Shown here: positions 20,326 to 33,400 of the stretch, in pieces
Layout: every line of letters begins with the position of its first letter
Numbering within the stretch: the stretch's first letter is position 1
Assembly (NCBI GenBank): GCA_008694505.1
Contig: VZDJ01007753.1
Coordinates: 25,564,039 to 25,628,038 of the forward strand
Source of the DNA: Cyanoderma ruficeps
Taxonomy: Eukaryota > Chordata > Aves > Passeriformes > Timaliidae
DNA: 64,000 nt
Direction: 5' to 3'
Notes under the pieces: generated by a model
Seen by the model: the letters and a program-made list of their open reading frames with translations, nothing else
Database searches by the model: none
What the model was told of the DNA's origin: nothing
Made by a program: the position numbers and the translations under genes

Positions 20326-20650
20326 AATCTCAGAATCATTAAGACTGAAAATCATTAAGATTGAAAAAGACCTGTAAGATTGTCCAACATTTGACTGATC
20401 ACCGCAGTGTCAACTAAACCATAGCCCTAAGTACCATGTCCAGACACCTCTAGTCATGGTGACCCAACCTGTTCCCTGAGCAGTCCAATGTTTAATGACC
20501 CTTTTCATAAAGTAATTCTTCCTGGTGTCCAACCTGAACCTCCCCTGGCACACCTTGAGGCTTTGTCCTCTTGTGCTATCACTGGTTGCCTGGGAGAAGA
20601 GGCCGACCCCCACCTGGCTCCAACCTCCCTCCAGACAGTTGTAGAGAGGG
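20326..20650 (-). mobile_element. CR1 LINE 3' fragment, antisense
   Basis: Recognised from CR1 3'-end phrases in reverse complement: a TCAGAATCATTAAGA start, then TAATTCTTCCTGGTGTCCAA, CCTGAACCTCCCCTGGCACA, CTTGAGGCTTTGTCCTCTTG and TGGTTGCCTGGGAGAAGAGG, then CCACCTGGCTCCAACCTCC. CR1 is the dominant bird retrotransposon and usually survives as 5'-truncated copies like this one. The right border is approximate because similarity fades after the GTTGTAGAGAG motif. Confidence 0.9.
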
Positions 20651-23309
20651 AACCATTGTGGTGAGGGAATAATGCCTGGGACACAAAACCACAGGAGCAG
20701 AAATTGTGTCTAAACCTTGCAGGCGCTTGTACATTCGAGTCCACATAGGTTCAATATGTAAAGTTTACGTGCAGGAAATCCTCTGTGAACATCTATACTC
20801 AGTTATGCAGATGATGCTGCTGAGAAATATTTCAAAGAGCACATGCCTGATTACATTGTGCTGTAGATGCCACGAGCACTAGGCTACGTTACCATATATG
20901 GACACTGGTTTCATTTTTACTAAACTGGCTGTGATAAAAAGCATGAGCAACCGATGCAATGACCTTTGAAAAAAAATTCTGGCAATGGATGTGGTAATGA
21001 AGAATATGGCTCACACCTGAAACAGGAAATTATTTACATATTATGTTTCACAGAAATCAACTCCACAAACTCATACTGATGTAAAGGTGTTAACCTCTTT
21101 TCAAAAATCACATACATTCCCAGGAAAGAATTACTTGCTAAGTTAACCTCATTTTGATCAGGAGCTGATTTGCTGTTACTAATACAGTGGTTTGCAATTC
21201 ACTTGTACGAAAGGTCAGCTGAACAATTTATAGTCAAAGACTGTTATCCTATGACTTTTTCCATAAAGAAAAACAAGGGCTCTCTGACAGTCCTGAGGTA
21301 ATAGAAACTCTTGTCAATATTTGTCAAGGATTGATCATGTTTAACTCAGAAACAAATAAACAACCCCAAATCTAGAATAATTTTTGGAAGATTATTGCTG
21401 TTGTTATCATTATTCACTCTGTTATAGTAGCAGGCAGAGACCCACTCAAAATTAGTATCTCATAATGCTGAGTGTTACAGCAAGACACAAAGCAAGACAA
21501 AACATCATTCATTAAGAAGTAAAGACTTGCTCAGTTTTCCCCAAGAATTATCTTGCCCAGCCCCCCAGGACTCATGATATCAGACCTAAGTAATGCTTTG
21601 TTAATGCTAAACTGATATGAATCAATTGGAATAACAAGGCATATTGATGTAGGATGCTCCTTCCATCTCAGTTTTGGGGTTGCTTTGTGCCAGCAGTGCT
21701 TACATAAGGGTAAGAGTCTGTCTTCATTGGACTTAGAGTTAACCTTGATTTTTACTGTTATTTTTTCCCTAAGTTGGTCAACAGACTGTTAATCATGCAC
21801 TGATTCAAATTAGCATCTAGTTTAGCAGTTATGCATGCCATTTTTATTTTTCCCCTTTTCAATTTAAAAATTGAAATAAAAAAAATGTTGTGCAAATTTA
21901 TAGTAATTTGTTCTAAAACAAAAAAATAGGACAATTAGATGCATTCACCATATATTAATTAAATTTTCCCTTTCTGCATTAGTCCTGACTGTGCTTCAAT
22001 AAAAAATTACTTAATAAAATAAGCAACTGGCAAATAATTGAAATGCTCAAACCTACTGATCAGTCTTCTCATTAGTCTATTTTGGTAAGGTTGGTTGACT
22101 GATTCAGAGCATGAGTCAGTTCTGCCATACAAATTCCAGACATAGTAGAATATCTATACAGTCACATATGCCTCTGAGCTAAATATTTTCATTCTTTCAG
22201 CTTTATAATTTTCAGTGACTCTAGAGGAAGAAAAAAGAATGTATGCCTTTGAATTCAGTGGGACTGTCCACGCATGAGTGAGAATCACAGGACTAGGGGC
22301 CTGATTTGAATCAAATGTTACATCACCAAATAATTACATAGCAAACAAAACCAAATTCCATTATATTTTAAAATCTTTAAGAAGTCTTTAAATCAACTCT
22401 AAGATTAACCATTTAGTTTTACTTTCTGGAGGCATGTAGAACCTGGTACATTTCGGCCTGTCCTAGCTTTTGCAATGCTTTAGGTACCATTCTTGCTTTT
22501 TTTACACATTGAATATCAAAAATAATGTATAGTTTTATGCTTCAATACTGCTAGGCTTCTTTTTATTCCCAACACAGTTCCTTTTTGTACTATCACAAAA
22601 TGCAAGGCCTGAATTCCTGCCAAGCAATTACACAGTCCTGCTGTTATTTTAAATCCTAAAATGCAAATAGAAGTATTATGCAGGCCTAGATAATGTTAGA
22701 TACAGCTATCAAAATGGAAGGAGAAAATAAGAAAGTTAGATCTAGGGTTGGATTGCCAGCTAAATACTAAGGCCTCCCGAAAACCTTTTACATTCAATGT
22801 TAATCCAAAACTTCCATTGCCAGTCTCTTTTCTAATGGAGCACATCTAAATAGCATGAAGCTCTTTTCTTGCACATTTTTAACACATACTGATGTAATAG
22901 GGCATGTTGTGGCACTTAACACCAGTAAATATAATTAAAGTGAATGGAAAGCAATTTTTAGATTCGGAGTAATGAAATACATGTAAACTAGAACAGTAAG
23001 CCAGGGATGCCATTTATTTGCTTTCCCATGCTGTCTGGATCACTCTTATTTAGAAATACTATGAGGTGTTATTTGTACTGATACCACACTGTGCATTGAG
23101 GTACTCAAAATGCTCTGCTTAAGTCACATTTTGAGGCAGAGGCTAAAGTAGGAGGTAGTGAAAGGCAACTTCCTGTAGCTCCAACTAAGGTGAAGAGAGG
23201 TGAAAGCATACTGCCTTCTAATGGAAGAAGAGCATCAGAGGTGATTTTTTGCTTTAGGTGAAAGGGGAAAACTCCAGTGGTTTTAAACCTCTTTTTCCCC
23301 CGTTTTCAC

Positions 23310-23400
23310 TCTTTCTTTGTATCACAGATGGAAAAAGTGGAGCAGAAAATTGTTTCGCCCAAAGCCACACACTGGCAGTAATTGAACTAGAAGACAGCAT
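23310..23400 (+). mobile_element. MIR/CORE-SINE-like relic
   Basis: The sequence runs TATCACAGATGGAAAAAGTG, then GAGCAGAAAATTGTTTCGCC and CAAAGCCACACACTGGCAGT, ending near ATTGAACTAGAAGACAG. In order, it resembles the MIR core phrases 'acagatgaggaaactgag', 'gcccaaggtcacacagc' and 'attcgaac'. The copy is ancient and diverged. The assignment is from memory of the consensus. Confidence 0.6.
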
Positions 23401-26400
23401 TGGTTTAAATAGAAAATGTGCAATACATTCATAGTATTTGGGCTATTCCAGCTGCTGTTTCTTTCTCTTGTCCACATACACCATTTACTTTTCAGCTGTA
23501 ACTGCTGGTAACAGAATCTTTTGGGAGTCTCAGGAGGATTCCTAAATCATGAGTTGCTTTCAAGAAGCTTCAAGAAACAAAGAAGGAATAAATAGGAATA
23601 CCAAATTCATCAAATCCTTGAGAGAGTGTCTCAAATTTTGGGTGCTGTTTCCGCAAGAAAATTATTAAGGAGGAAGCTCTGCTTTCTGTTCTTGTCCAGC
23701 AATTGTGACTCTGATGTCTAGAATAAATCAGCCAGTGGATCTCCCAGATAATCCAGTCCTGTCTCTACAATACATTCAACAGTGATTGTCGTTGTTTTGT
23801 TCAATGTATGGTCTTCAGGATGAATACACAGAAAACAAAAATAGATAATCAATTATTAGGTGAGAATTGAGATGCAAAGAATTTAAGAAATGAAGTCAGT
23901 CACAACTGAGTTTGGTGGCAGACCTCAGGTAATGAATGCCTGTGGAGACATTTGTGGAGACCACTCTAGCCCTTTGTGGCATACTGCTACTCCAGCTTCC
24001 AAAGAGAAACAGTGTGTTTGAAGAAGTCCATATAGAAGACAGTAATAGAAACTAAAGCAAAAAATAACAGAAGTTTAAAAGATTCATCCCTTCTCCAAAG
24101 AAGCTGTTTTTATACCAGAGGTGAGATTGAGGTTCAGCAGATCATACTTTTAAATCCAAGTAGATGTGGAACTTTGTTCTCAAAGAGAAGCTAAAGAGTA
24201 GTTGTTGCATTGAGTCACAATGAAGAATTTTTGTGGAGCTTTTGTGGTAAATGAGATCAGACATCATAGATGCATTAAAGACCTGGTGAAAAGCACCACA
24301 AAGGCTGGCTGATATCCCACAGCCCATCAAGTGGCTGCCATTTCAACATGGGGAAGCAACAGTCTGCAGAAACTGTTATGTGCAAAATCTTATTACAGGC
24401 AAAAGAAATCCACCCTACTTTTAGAGTCACATCAAATTTATTTTAATTGCAACCATAATAATTAAATCAAAGAATTATTATCAGTCCAAATCTAATTATT
24501 GCAGAAAAACAAAGGAAATAAAGAAACTCTATAGAAGGTCTCAATAATAATGGTACAGTAAAAATTGTTACGAATGCACTATTTAGTACCTGCCCTCACC
24601 CCTCTTCCTGGTGTCATGCTTGCCCTTTCATCTCCTTGTGGTTTCCACCTGGTAGAGGGAGCATAGTGGATCAACAGCATCTGGAGTCCTGTGCCTGCAG
24701 AAGTATGATGTTTATGATTTCTTCCTTTTCTCTTTTTTTTTTTTTCTGGAAATATCTCACACTTGGTGTTCTTTTTATACATTTTTAAATAAAGTTTTAC
24801 TCTTTGCTTTTTCTTCACTGGCCTACAACTATGTATTTTTCTTTTTGTTCATCTTAAGTGTTTTGCTTTTTATCTCACACTGTCATTCTTTCTTCTCTTT
24901 TTTATCCCTAAAAATAGTTTTGCCCAGCTCCAGGTTTGTGTTTCTTCAACTGATCATTGGCAAGTTGTTTGTAGCCTTGGAGTCTCCAGTGCCAGCCTGT
25001 GCCGCATCTCTTACTATCCCATGCCTCTCCTTTACACTGCAGTTGGTGTCTTCACTTCTCAAAGCTCCGGCTGTTTTAATAGGCCTGTATTTCTGTACCC
25101 TGTAACACTGTGTTAGAGTCATAAATATATAATTCTACACAGAATAAATACTAATTATTAATAACTATATAACAACTGTGGTTACACATAAAAGTAAAAC
25201 AAATTAGCCATAGTCTCCTGTCCTTAGGAAAAAAAAAAAGTTACAGCCAAATCAAATAAAACCAAAGCTCTGAGAAGCCTGGGGAAAGTTCCTGTGATAA
25301 TTCTCCATCCTGAACTCTTGGAACACTTGGGACAAGGCCTGTGGACTGTCACTAGCAGTAGCAATACAGTTGCAAGTATTACTGGGCTACATTCTGCTTA
25401 TTAACTTCTAGTTCTGGATTAACATTTGTAGGTTGTAAATTCATATGTTGCATACTCTATGTAGCAGCAGAGGTAAAAATTTCCAGAAAGGGCATGGGCA
25501 GGAAGCAGGAATACTGCTGACTAGAATACAGGCTGTTGCCCCTGAACTCATTAGTGAGTGTTTATGAGCCCAGTTCATAGTCCACACATGCTCAATTTCA
25601 ACACGCTGGGTGTGTGCGCTGCAAACAAGGTCACAAAGGCCTGATATTGCAAATTCCTGTGTGGCAGTTGAATTGGAGACATAATAGCATAAGGACAACT
25701 CCTCACTTCATAGGTTATTTCAAGGAAGTGAGGAATATTAAGCATCTTCTAATAGATATTCTCTAAGTATAGAACAGAATAATTATCTGAGTTTTTGTCT
25801 AGTCATATTACAGAAACTATTTAAAGCGGAGTCAGGTCATCTGTTTAAAGCGTATATTCATGGTTGAAGGGAATAAGCATTTGGCTTTGAAAAAGTAATT
25901 TTAATCAATTTTTTTATCAGTATGGTCCAGCATGTTATTCAGAAATGGCTTCCTTCAGTAAATGGATTGTGAATCAATAGTAGATATAAATAAAGCAGTA
26001 CAAAGGGCACATCATTCAACAAGCTGCCAATCCCTGGAGCAGAGGATGGCAGAAGTCAGTATTCCAAGATGGAGACACAAATAAATGAGAAATGGCCAGA
26101 TAATACGCAAATACCCACCTTTTCACAAAAATTTCAGAGTTCTGTCTGATCCTAAGAACCACTGAAATGTACATTAGTTTTTATGTGCTTTATATGACAG
26201 ACTGCTAGGAGATGGAGTTTGGTTTGAAGTCTGTTTTTCATTAAACATTTTCAAGCTTATCCCTCTTCGAAATCTTAAGAGTTTTTAAAGTATAGAGAAT
26301 GAATTTCCAGGCTGCTAAAGATCTTTCTGGAAACAGGAAGTAAATTAAAAGCTGCAATTTTTGTATTATACCTTGAAGGATCAATTCTTGAAATATACTA

Positions 26401-28149
26401 AATACCCACAATTCCTGTAAGTTCTGTGGCAAGTGGTATTACTCAGCACTTGCTATGATTTGACTTCCAACAGAAAGAAAATTGCAATGTTTTTTCAAGC
26501 ACACAGATCATAATGAATTGTATTAGTCATTTGCATCAGGACAATATTATTTAAATGTTGCTAGTGGGAACTTTGAACATGACTCATATTGTGTCTGTCA
26601 TAACTATTAATTATTAATGAATATGTCATTTGGGTCCTAATAGCTAATATTTCTAGACCATTTGTGTAAATGGTTGTTTTCAACTGTGAGAGTGTCAGTT
26701 GCCAGGAATCCAATATCCCTATTTATTTCATAATTACTAATCATATGTTATGCTGACCTGAAAAAAAATCTCATTACTCTCTCATCAAAACTCTTAAGTT
26801 TTGTACCTGTTAATAAAATGTGATTCTCATGGCATAGTTTGAGCCTACAGATTGCATATTCAATGTTTTGTACAAAGTAAGGATAAGGACAGAGTATTTG
26901 TAACTACTGGCCTATAATTTAGGATTGTACAAGCTGCCATCCTCACTAACCATAAGGTTTTACATATCTTCCAGAATAAATTCTTATTCAAACAGCAATT
27001 CTGGATAATTGCTGCAAACCATATAAATGTCTGATTTCACTTCGAACTCTTCTAAACCATAATGCTGCATTAAAAAGAAAAACTTGTTTCACAGGATGAA
27101 CAGATTTGAATCAGTTTTGAATTTGCCACATTTTAATATAGCTGTTCTGTTCTTACTGCCTTTCAATACAGAATTTCCCATGATATCTTCTTAACACCAT
27201 CTGTTAATAATGTTTATAACAGAACTGCATAGGGGGTCAGCTGGGAAGGGGGCCCCAAATGCACCAATATTGTCTATAAAAGGAAAGCTAGTCTCTGCCT
27301 AGCAGCTTCAATGGACAAAAAGCTGGAAGGAAGCAATAGGGGCAAAGGGAACAATGAGATGGAAGTGTACAGCATACCATCTTTATTTTTGTTTTTGTTT
27401 GAATGCTTCTGTTCTTTTCCTGAGGCTCTGTTATGAAAGAATTGAGTAGACAGCAAGATCACAGTAACAAGGGCACAGACCAAGCTATAGCAGGCAGCCT
27501 ATCAAAACACATCAGAGATTTCAGAATGCAAACTTCAAGCAAGTAATTCAGTGATAGTGCCGGTTTCTAGATGTGCCTCACTTATTCTTTCCTGCATAGC
27601 TCAAGATCAATCCTGTATTGCCTTGTCTCCCACCCTTACTCACTGTGGTTGAGGGGGATGGACTTTCTTATTTAGTACTTACTCTCTAAGAGGCTAAAAT
27701 TCAGTGAATTTGTTTTCAATATATTAGTTAGTTAGAAAGCATTGTAATTTATAGATAGAAAACATAAAGATAAAAATTGACATAAATGCATCTAAAGTAT
27801 CCTTTTTTATCTATAAACCACTTCTTCAAGCTATACATGTAATATTTCTTTAATATTATTTTTTAGTAAAAAAGACTGCATTATCCCATTTTTGTTGATA
27901 AATGTTTTGAATTATTGGATCAATATTAACAAATATTTTGAGCACACTTCAGATGCATATGAGACAAAATACATACTCATTATAGCAAGGCAGTCTCAGG
28001 CATCCTATTCAATGTGATTGGCAAAACCAATAAAGATGAGTGAATACATTTTTTAAAGTATCTCCCAATGGAATCCAGCACTTTAATGCTTAGGAGAAAA
28101 AAAAGCAAACGACCAAACAAAAGACACCAGTACCGTATTTGGGATACAA

Positions 28150-28155
28150 TTTATT
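28150..28155 (-). terminator. DTD2: Polyadenylation signal AATAAA of DTD2
   Basis: On the minus strand AATAAA lies only 3 nt past the DTD2 stop codon. If it is used, the 3' UTR would be a few tens of bases. Weaker ATTAAA variants lie further downstream, for example at 28087-28082, so the site used is uncertain. Confidence 0.55.
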
Positions 28156-28158
28156 TTT

Positions 28159-28484
28159 TCAAAATTCCATCAGATGAGTGTAAGGTCCATTTGTATCCAG
28201 TTTTAACACCTGCCTGTTTCCGTATGTGCCATGCTTGACAAGAACACCAGCTTCCATGCATTTGGCATTGGCGGCCAGTTCTTTTTCACACAGAGTTACA
28301 AACTGAGAATAAAGTTCAAACCCTTTTTCTTTTTCAATGTTTGCATGGTACTGCATCTTTCTTCCCTTTGGCTTACCACCTAGGGTAGCTTGTGGTATGA
28401 TGAGTACGTCGCCTGGTAAATCAAGAACAGAGACAAACTCGCCATGTTCATTTTCACTTAATTTAACATTCAACAGTGTATCGA
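28159..28484 (-). CDS. DTD2: DTD2 coding exon 3 with stop (residues 60-167)
   Basis: This final exon carries most of the D-aminoacyl-tRNA deacylase fold. The acceptor is TATTTGCAG| (AG at 28486-28485); the first two bases complete a valine codon. Visible blocks are [80 protein letters not shown] and LMEF-stop. The PQATLGG (90-96) and TNGPYTH (157-163) motifs correspond to the two active-site loops, the second being the Gly-Pro loop of the DTD superfamily. The DTD2/ATD clade uses it in a trans conformation to remove L-alanine mischarged on tRNA-Thr. Stop TGA is at 28161-28159. Total length is 167 residues, against 168 in human. Confidence 0.97.
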
Positions 28485-30428
28485 CTGCAAATAAAAAATA
28501 AAATAAGAGTTAGTGAATTAAACAGGACATCATAAACAAGATCCAACAAATATTTTGATGTTTGACAAATCACTGAGTAAAAGAAACTGTTTATTAATGA
28601 ACTGAAACATGGACAATCAATAAATACTTAACCAACTAGTATGTCTGAGTATTGTGAGAAATGTGAAGGATATTAATATCACATGTCTAAAGTTCTATTT
28701 TTGGGGGGAGTGATTTGCTATCTAAAATCTTCAAGTTGAGTCTAGTTGGACACACACAAAAGAACCCAAGATGCAATTAGCGAGCCTTCCTTAATTGCTT
28801 GATACTCATATAGGCAGCATGTGCACAACACTCCACATTGCAGGACACACCATCCTCAGCACACTTTGGAGAGCGTTCTGCCCTCTCTTTTCATTCTGGT
28901 TGCAGCAGGACCCAGCACTGATCTGAGCTGAAGGCACAGCTCTGTGGTTTGGTCCCAAGTAGAGCAAGCGTCCTTCAGTGCTGCACTTCAAGACATGCAG
29001 CTACCAGTTTGTCACTTGAGACAGGAGGTGGGCAGAAAGGTCAGATGCAATTTGGCTTATAAGCCAGAACGTTTAAACTTGCAAATAAAATCAATGCATT
29101 TACTAACTTTAGATTTTCTGATGTTTCTATAACAAATCAAATCATTACCCCAACTCTGTAAAAGCTGGGAGGATACATGCCTTCAAACCCTAAACATAAA
29201 TGTTTAATGTCATTAGAAGCAAAAACAGCTGAGTTGTGATTCAGGAACCAAACCCACGCATTTAAACAGATTCAAAATATTTTTAGGAAACAATATTTTC
29301 TAAGACAGGCACTAAGGAAGGATGGTCCTAGATGAATCTCCTGATAGGAAACAGAACTTTCTTTTTCTGGCCTGTGTTAGCTGCCCCACAGCTGAAAATG
29401 TAATTATTCTCAAGCAACGTTCTCATGAAACTCTCACTAGCACAAAACAAATCTTTGTATCACAGATTTAAATATTTAGCCTTGCAGAAAGACTGTGCCC
29501 TCCAAGACCAAGAGAGAACCTCCAAAGAGTTGCTCTCAGCATTTTTAATAGCACCTGTATTGTGCTGGTCCAGCCAGTAGTCTGAAATAGAATGAAATAG
29601 TTACTGAAATAGACTGAAATACTGTTACACAACCTTTAGCCAAATCACTAGTATCAGCCAGCCACAGAAAAGAAAAACTGCATTTTTATCTGGAATATGT
29701 GGCATCACAGAATTTCCCACGGGAACCAGTGCAACTGAAGGAGGACAGGAGGGAGAAGAAATGACACAAAAATTAAAAAAAACCCCAAAACAGAACAAAA
29801 AAAATCAAGCCAAAACATCATGGGGTAAAGACAGAAATTGCTACTATTTGACCTTATCTACAGCACCTTCTCTGCTTCAATGTAAATGTTGAAATGCATG
29901 TGAAGAAGAAGACAAGAATTGCAGACATTGCTGTTATTGCTTCTGAACCAGAAAACTGCACATGCTAACAGTGTATGTAAGCACCACTAAAGTGAGATGG
30001 GAAAGACACAGTTCCATTATCCACACAACTCCCTCTACTGGCTATAATTTTAAATATCCCGCACATACTGTGAGATTGGTGTTAAAATATTTATCAAATC
30101 AAGTCATGCATTTGAAATTCAGTTCTGTCCTGAACTCAATCTATTGCCTGGCACATGTAATATGTTAAACAGGAGGTGCAGCATTTTATTTGTTTGCTAC
30201 AATGTTATCAGGGGAATTTGTTTACTAGGTTGGTCATGTACAAACAAACAAGGAGGCATGGACAGACGAAACTGTTCTTTCAGCCAGGTAATTGATTTAG
30301 AATAATGCCATCTCATGGCTTATCTCATGGTTTTATTTAGAATATTGCCATCTCATGCTACCTTCTCTGCCTCAACTGCTTTTCTTCCTTTTCAAACAAT
30401 ACAATAATGTATATGGATTATATCATAC
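28485..30428 (-). other. DTD2: DTD2 intron 2
   Basis: A 1.9-kb intron between DTD2 exons 2 and 3. It contains a near-duplicate 'TTTAGAATAATGCCATCTCA' / 'TTTAGAATATTGCCATCTCA' pair at 30296-30357. No other feature is supported. Confidence 0.85.
30296..30357. repeat. Near-identical duplication, about 41-bp period
   Basis: TTTAGAATAATGCCATCTCA near 30296 recurs as TTTAGAATATTGCCATCTCA about 41 bp later, with a further TCTCATGG between the copies. It looks like an imperfect tandem duplication inside DTD2 intron 2, about 70 bp from the exon 2 donor. Confidence 0.75.
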
Positions 30429-30498
30429 CAATTTTTGGGACAAGATCCTCATCAGCACCTTTGAAGAAGCATATGTAGATGACAAGCCCTCTCTGGAT
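30429..30498 (-). CDS. DTD2: DTD2 coding exon 2 (residues 37-59)
   Basis: A 70-nt minus-strand exon, too short for ORF scans, found from the expected family peptide. The acceptor is CTTTTGTAG| (AG at 30500-30499) and the donor is ATTG|GTATGA. It encodes IQRGLVIYICFFKGADEDLV and PKI, then leaves one base that exon 3 completes to valine. Human DTD2 has a very similar [20 protein letters not shown] segment at the same place. Exon 1 ends in phase 0, so frame is kept throughout. Confidence 0.95.
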
Positions 30499-33400
30499 CT
30501 ACAAAAGATTACAGAAAACTATGTCAACGTTTCTCATTATCAACAATGCATGCTTATCATTAAAACTGGCATCAACAATGACAAAAACCACATAACGGAC
30601 AAAGGTTCAAAGAGTAGTTTTTGTTGTTTAGTATAACTTCAGACATTAAGTTTACACACCACACTGTGGAAGGTAAGATAGACAGTGAGTATCTGCCCAA
30701 TGTTTCTACATAGAGTTAAAATGATTTATTAGCTCCATAAAACGATTTATTAGCTCCATGTGAAGCCAAATTTAGTTGGAATGTAGAGCGTACACTATTA
30801 TCATACATGAGGTGACAAGGTGAATTAGTATACTTAAATCCAGCATAAGAAATAATGCAAGCTTTTTTTCCTATCAAGCGTACAGCTAAAATAATTTTCA
30901 GTGTGAATTATGACATTATTTCCAATTATGAAACATGAAAAAACACCACAGGACTTGTCAAAGAACTGAATTTTATTTTGATGTTGAAAGTAATCTAGTA
31001 CAATATAATTTTGAAAAAAACACGGAGTCTGTTAATTAAATCTTTAAATATGATGACCAACAACTGTGAAGTTGTTCAGAGTATTATAAAGTTGTTCAAA
31101 ATACTATTTATCAGCTCGGGTAAAATCTAACTGGCAAAATGGAACCTTTTAGCTAACTGGCATAGAGTAAAGGATATGCCACATCTTCAGCACGTCTTCA
31201 GAGAGACTACTTATAACAACTATGTATTTGAGGAAAGAATTAGGCCTCTGCTGAGGAGAAAGCACAAGAAAACTGTAGCTTCTCTGCTCACTTGGCTAGT
31301 CCATAAGGAATGCATGTGCAACAACCCGTGCTTCATTACGCCAAACTGATAGACTCTGCAGCCAGCAGCAATGTCTCACGCACAGGGGTACCTGCAGGGC
31401 TGAACTTCTCTGGGAAAAAACCCGAAGTATCCACAGGCAGACAGGATCCACAGACAGACAGGATATAAAGAAACCTCCCCTACTGCTTTGTCAAGAATAT
31501 GTATCTTTTTAATTCTGTTGAAGGAAACATAAACGTTAACTTGTGAAATACCACTGAAGAGATGTTAAACAGATTGGGACAGGAAGGAGTTATTAACAGC
31601 AATACTATCAAAGCAAAAGGACAGAAAATGTGAATAGTTTCTAAAAATTACTTTAAAAAAATTCCTCTGTTTGTTTTTTCCCCTTTTCTTTAAATGATAA
31701 AGGTTTTTGGTGAAGAAATCTTAGCTATACACATGAGATTCTGTCTTTTTGTTATTGCAAAGATTAAAAAAAATGCTCAAGGCAATGACTGAGAAAAGTA
31801 TGCCTTCTCAACTATTTTTCTAGTGACTAACTTCTGAAAAAAAAGAATGTTCTTTATAGCCAAAATGTCACGTGCTGAGAACTTCCAAAAGCTTTAAATG
31901 GCTTCTTTCAAAACTCAATTTGACCACCGCAGAATATTACACAGATTCCCAAATGACAGCTGTATTTTATAAACACTGTAAGAAATTTGATGGCTGGAAC
32001 CTCAAATGGCATTTTAAATCATCTGCTCAAATAAGGGAGAGAAATGCAGACTGCCAAACATTAGATATCCTTACAAGTTTAGCTAAATATTCATTCCAGA
32101 AACAGACTGGTATCAGGATATTAATAGATAATAATAATGCACAAATAGCTACCAATAAAATATTTTCAATAAAATAGGCCAAATATATTTACATTGTACA
32201 TGTCTAACCCCAGCATTAGAAATAAGTGACTGTGATACAGCACACATCACAGAAAACAATTTTAATTCTGAGACTTGTGAGTCTTTTTTTTGTAGTCGCA
32301 CACCAGTAATGATATTCTGCAAGCAGCTCATTTAAAGACATAAAAAGTAAGTAAAGTGACCTCTGCAAGTCTGAAGGCCAGACAGATAAAGATTATGTAA
32401 AATAAATCATTATTTTTCCAGCCTCTGCCCTTATTTGATGTTTGTTTTTGACTAAACCATTTATCACAAGATGAGACATACATATTGAAGAAAATTAGAG
32501 GGACAAATTAAATGAGAAAACAATTAATTCAGAGACAAGTTAAAGCTGATAGAGGATTCTTCTATTTGTACTGCATGTTTATGGTCTTCTAGAACACTTT
32601 ACAACCATGATATAGTTGAAAGCCATGCAACTATTTGTAAGCTGAAACTTATGGTTTTAACTATGAAAACTGTGGTTCAACACGTGCAGCCATGTTTCAA
32701 CCCTTTGTTAAGTCTTACTTTGTTCTTTAGTTTTCTTAATTGAACAGAAGATGTAAAACTGAATGCAATTGCAAGACCAAACCTAATAATAACATGTGTC
32801 TGTCTGACCTTATATCAGTGTTCCGGGTGTCCTAAGACTTGTGCTCGTTGTCAACGTAATGTGTAAACTTTTTGAACCAAAGCAAAACCATTGTCATTGC
32901 TGCAGGTCCTCTGTAACCTATCAAAGCTTAGCTGACTGTTCCTCAGACCTATATTTAATGCACAAAAATTCAAGCAAATAAGATCATAAATTCAACGTGC
33001 TGGTGTGCAAAATGTCACTGCAAGCAACCTACACGGTGAAGGACAGGAAAGCTGGGCTCTATGTTGATCTACTGTGAGCAGTAAAATGCCTACATAAATA
33101 AACCAGCAAAGCAAGATACTATGCAACATTGGCATTTATTATACAGTTGCCTTAAGTAATCATCAGATCAGGCAACCTGCATCATGAAGGGCTGAAGTAC
33201 TCAGCCCCAAAGCCATACAGACAGCCTTAGCAACGCTGCCTCCAAATTCTGCTTTTTAGCTCTTTTGCAGGAAAAAAACAAACAACTGACTCCTTCCTCA
33301 CCCTCCTTACTAAATACATTCATCTGTATTTTTCAGGATTTCATTAGCAAAACTGAAATATATTCTGCAAAATATTACCTCTACCTTTTACTGTATTTTC

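Larger units (their letters stand above)
19661..28149. other. Intergenic region HEATR5A-DTD2
   Basis: About 8.5 kb of AT-rich DNA between the HEATR5A island and the 3' end of DTD2, which lies in the same orientation. It holds a CR1 fragment (20326-20650) and two MIR-like relics (23310-23400 and, weaker, 23858-23932). I recognise no gene or RNA gene. Confidence 0.75.
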
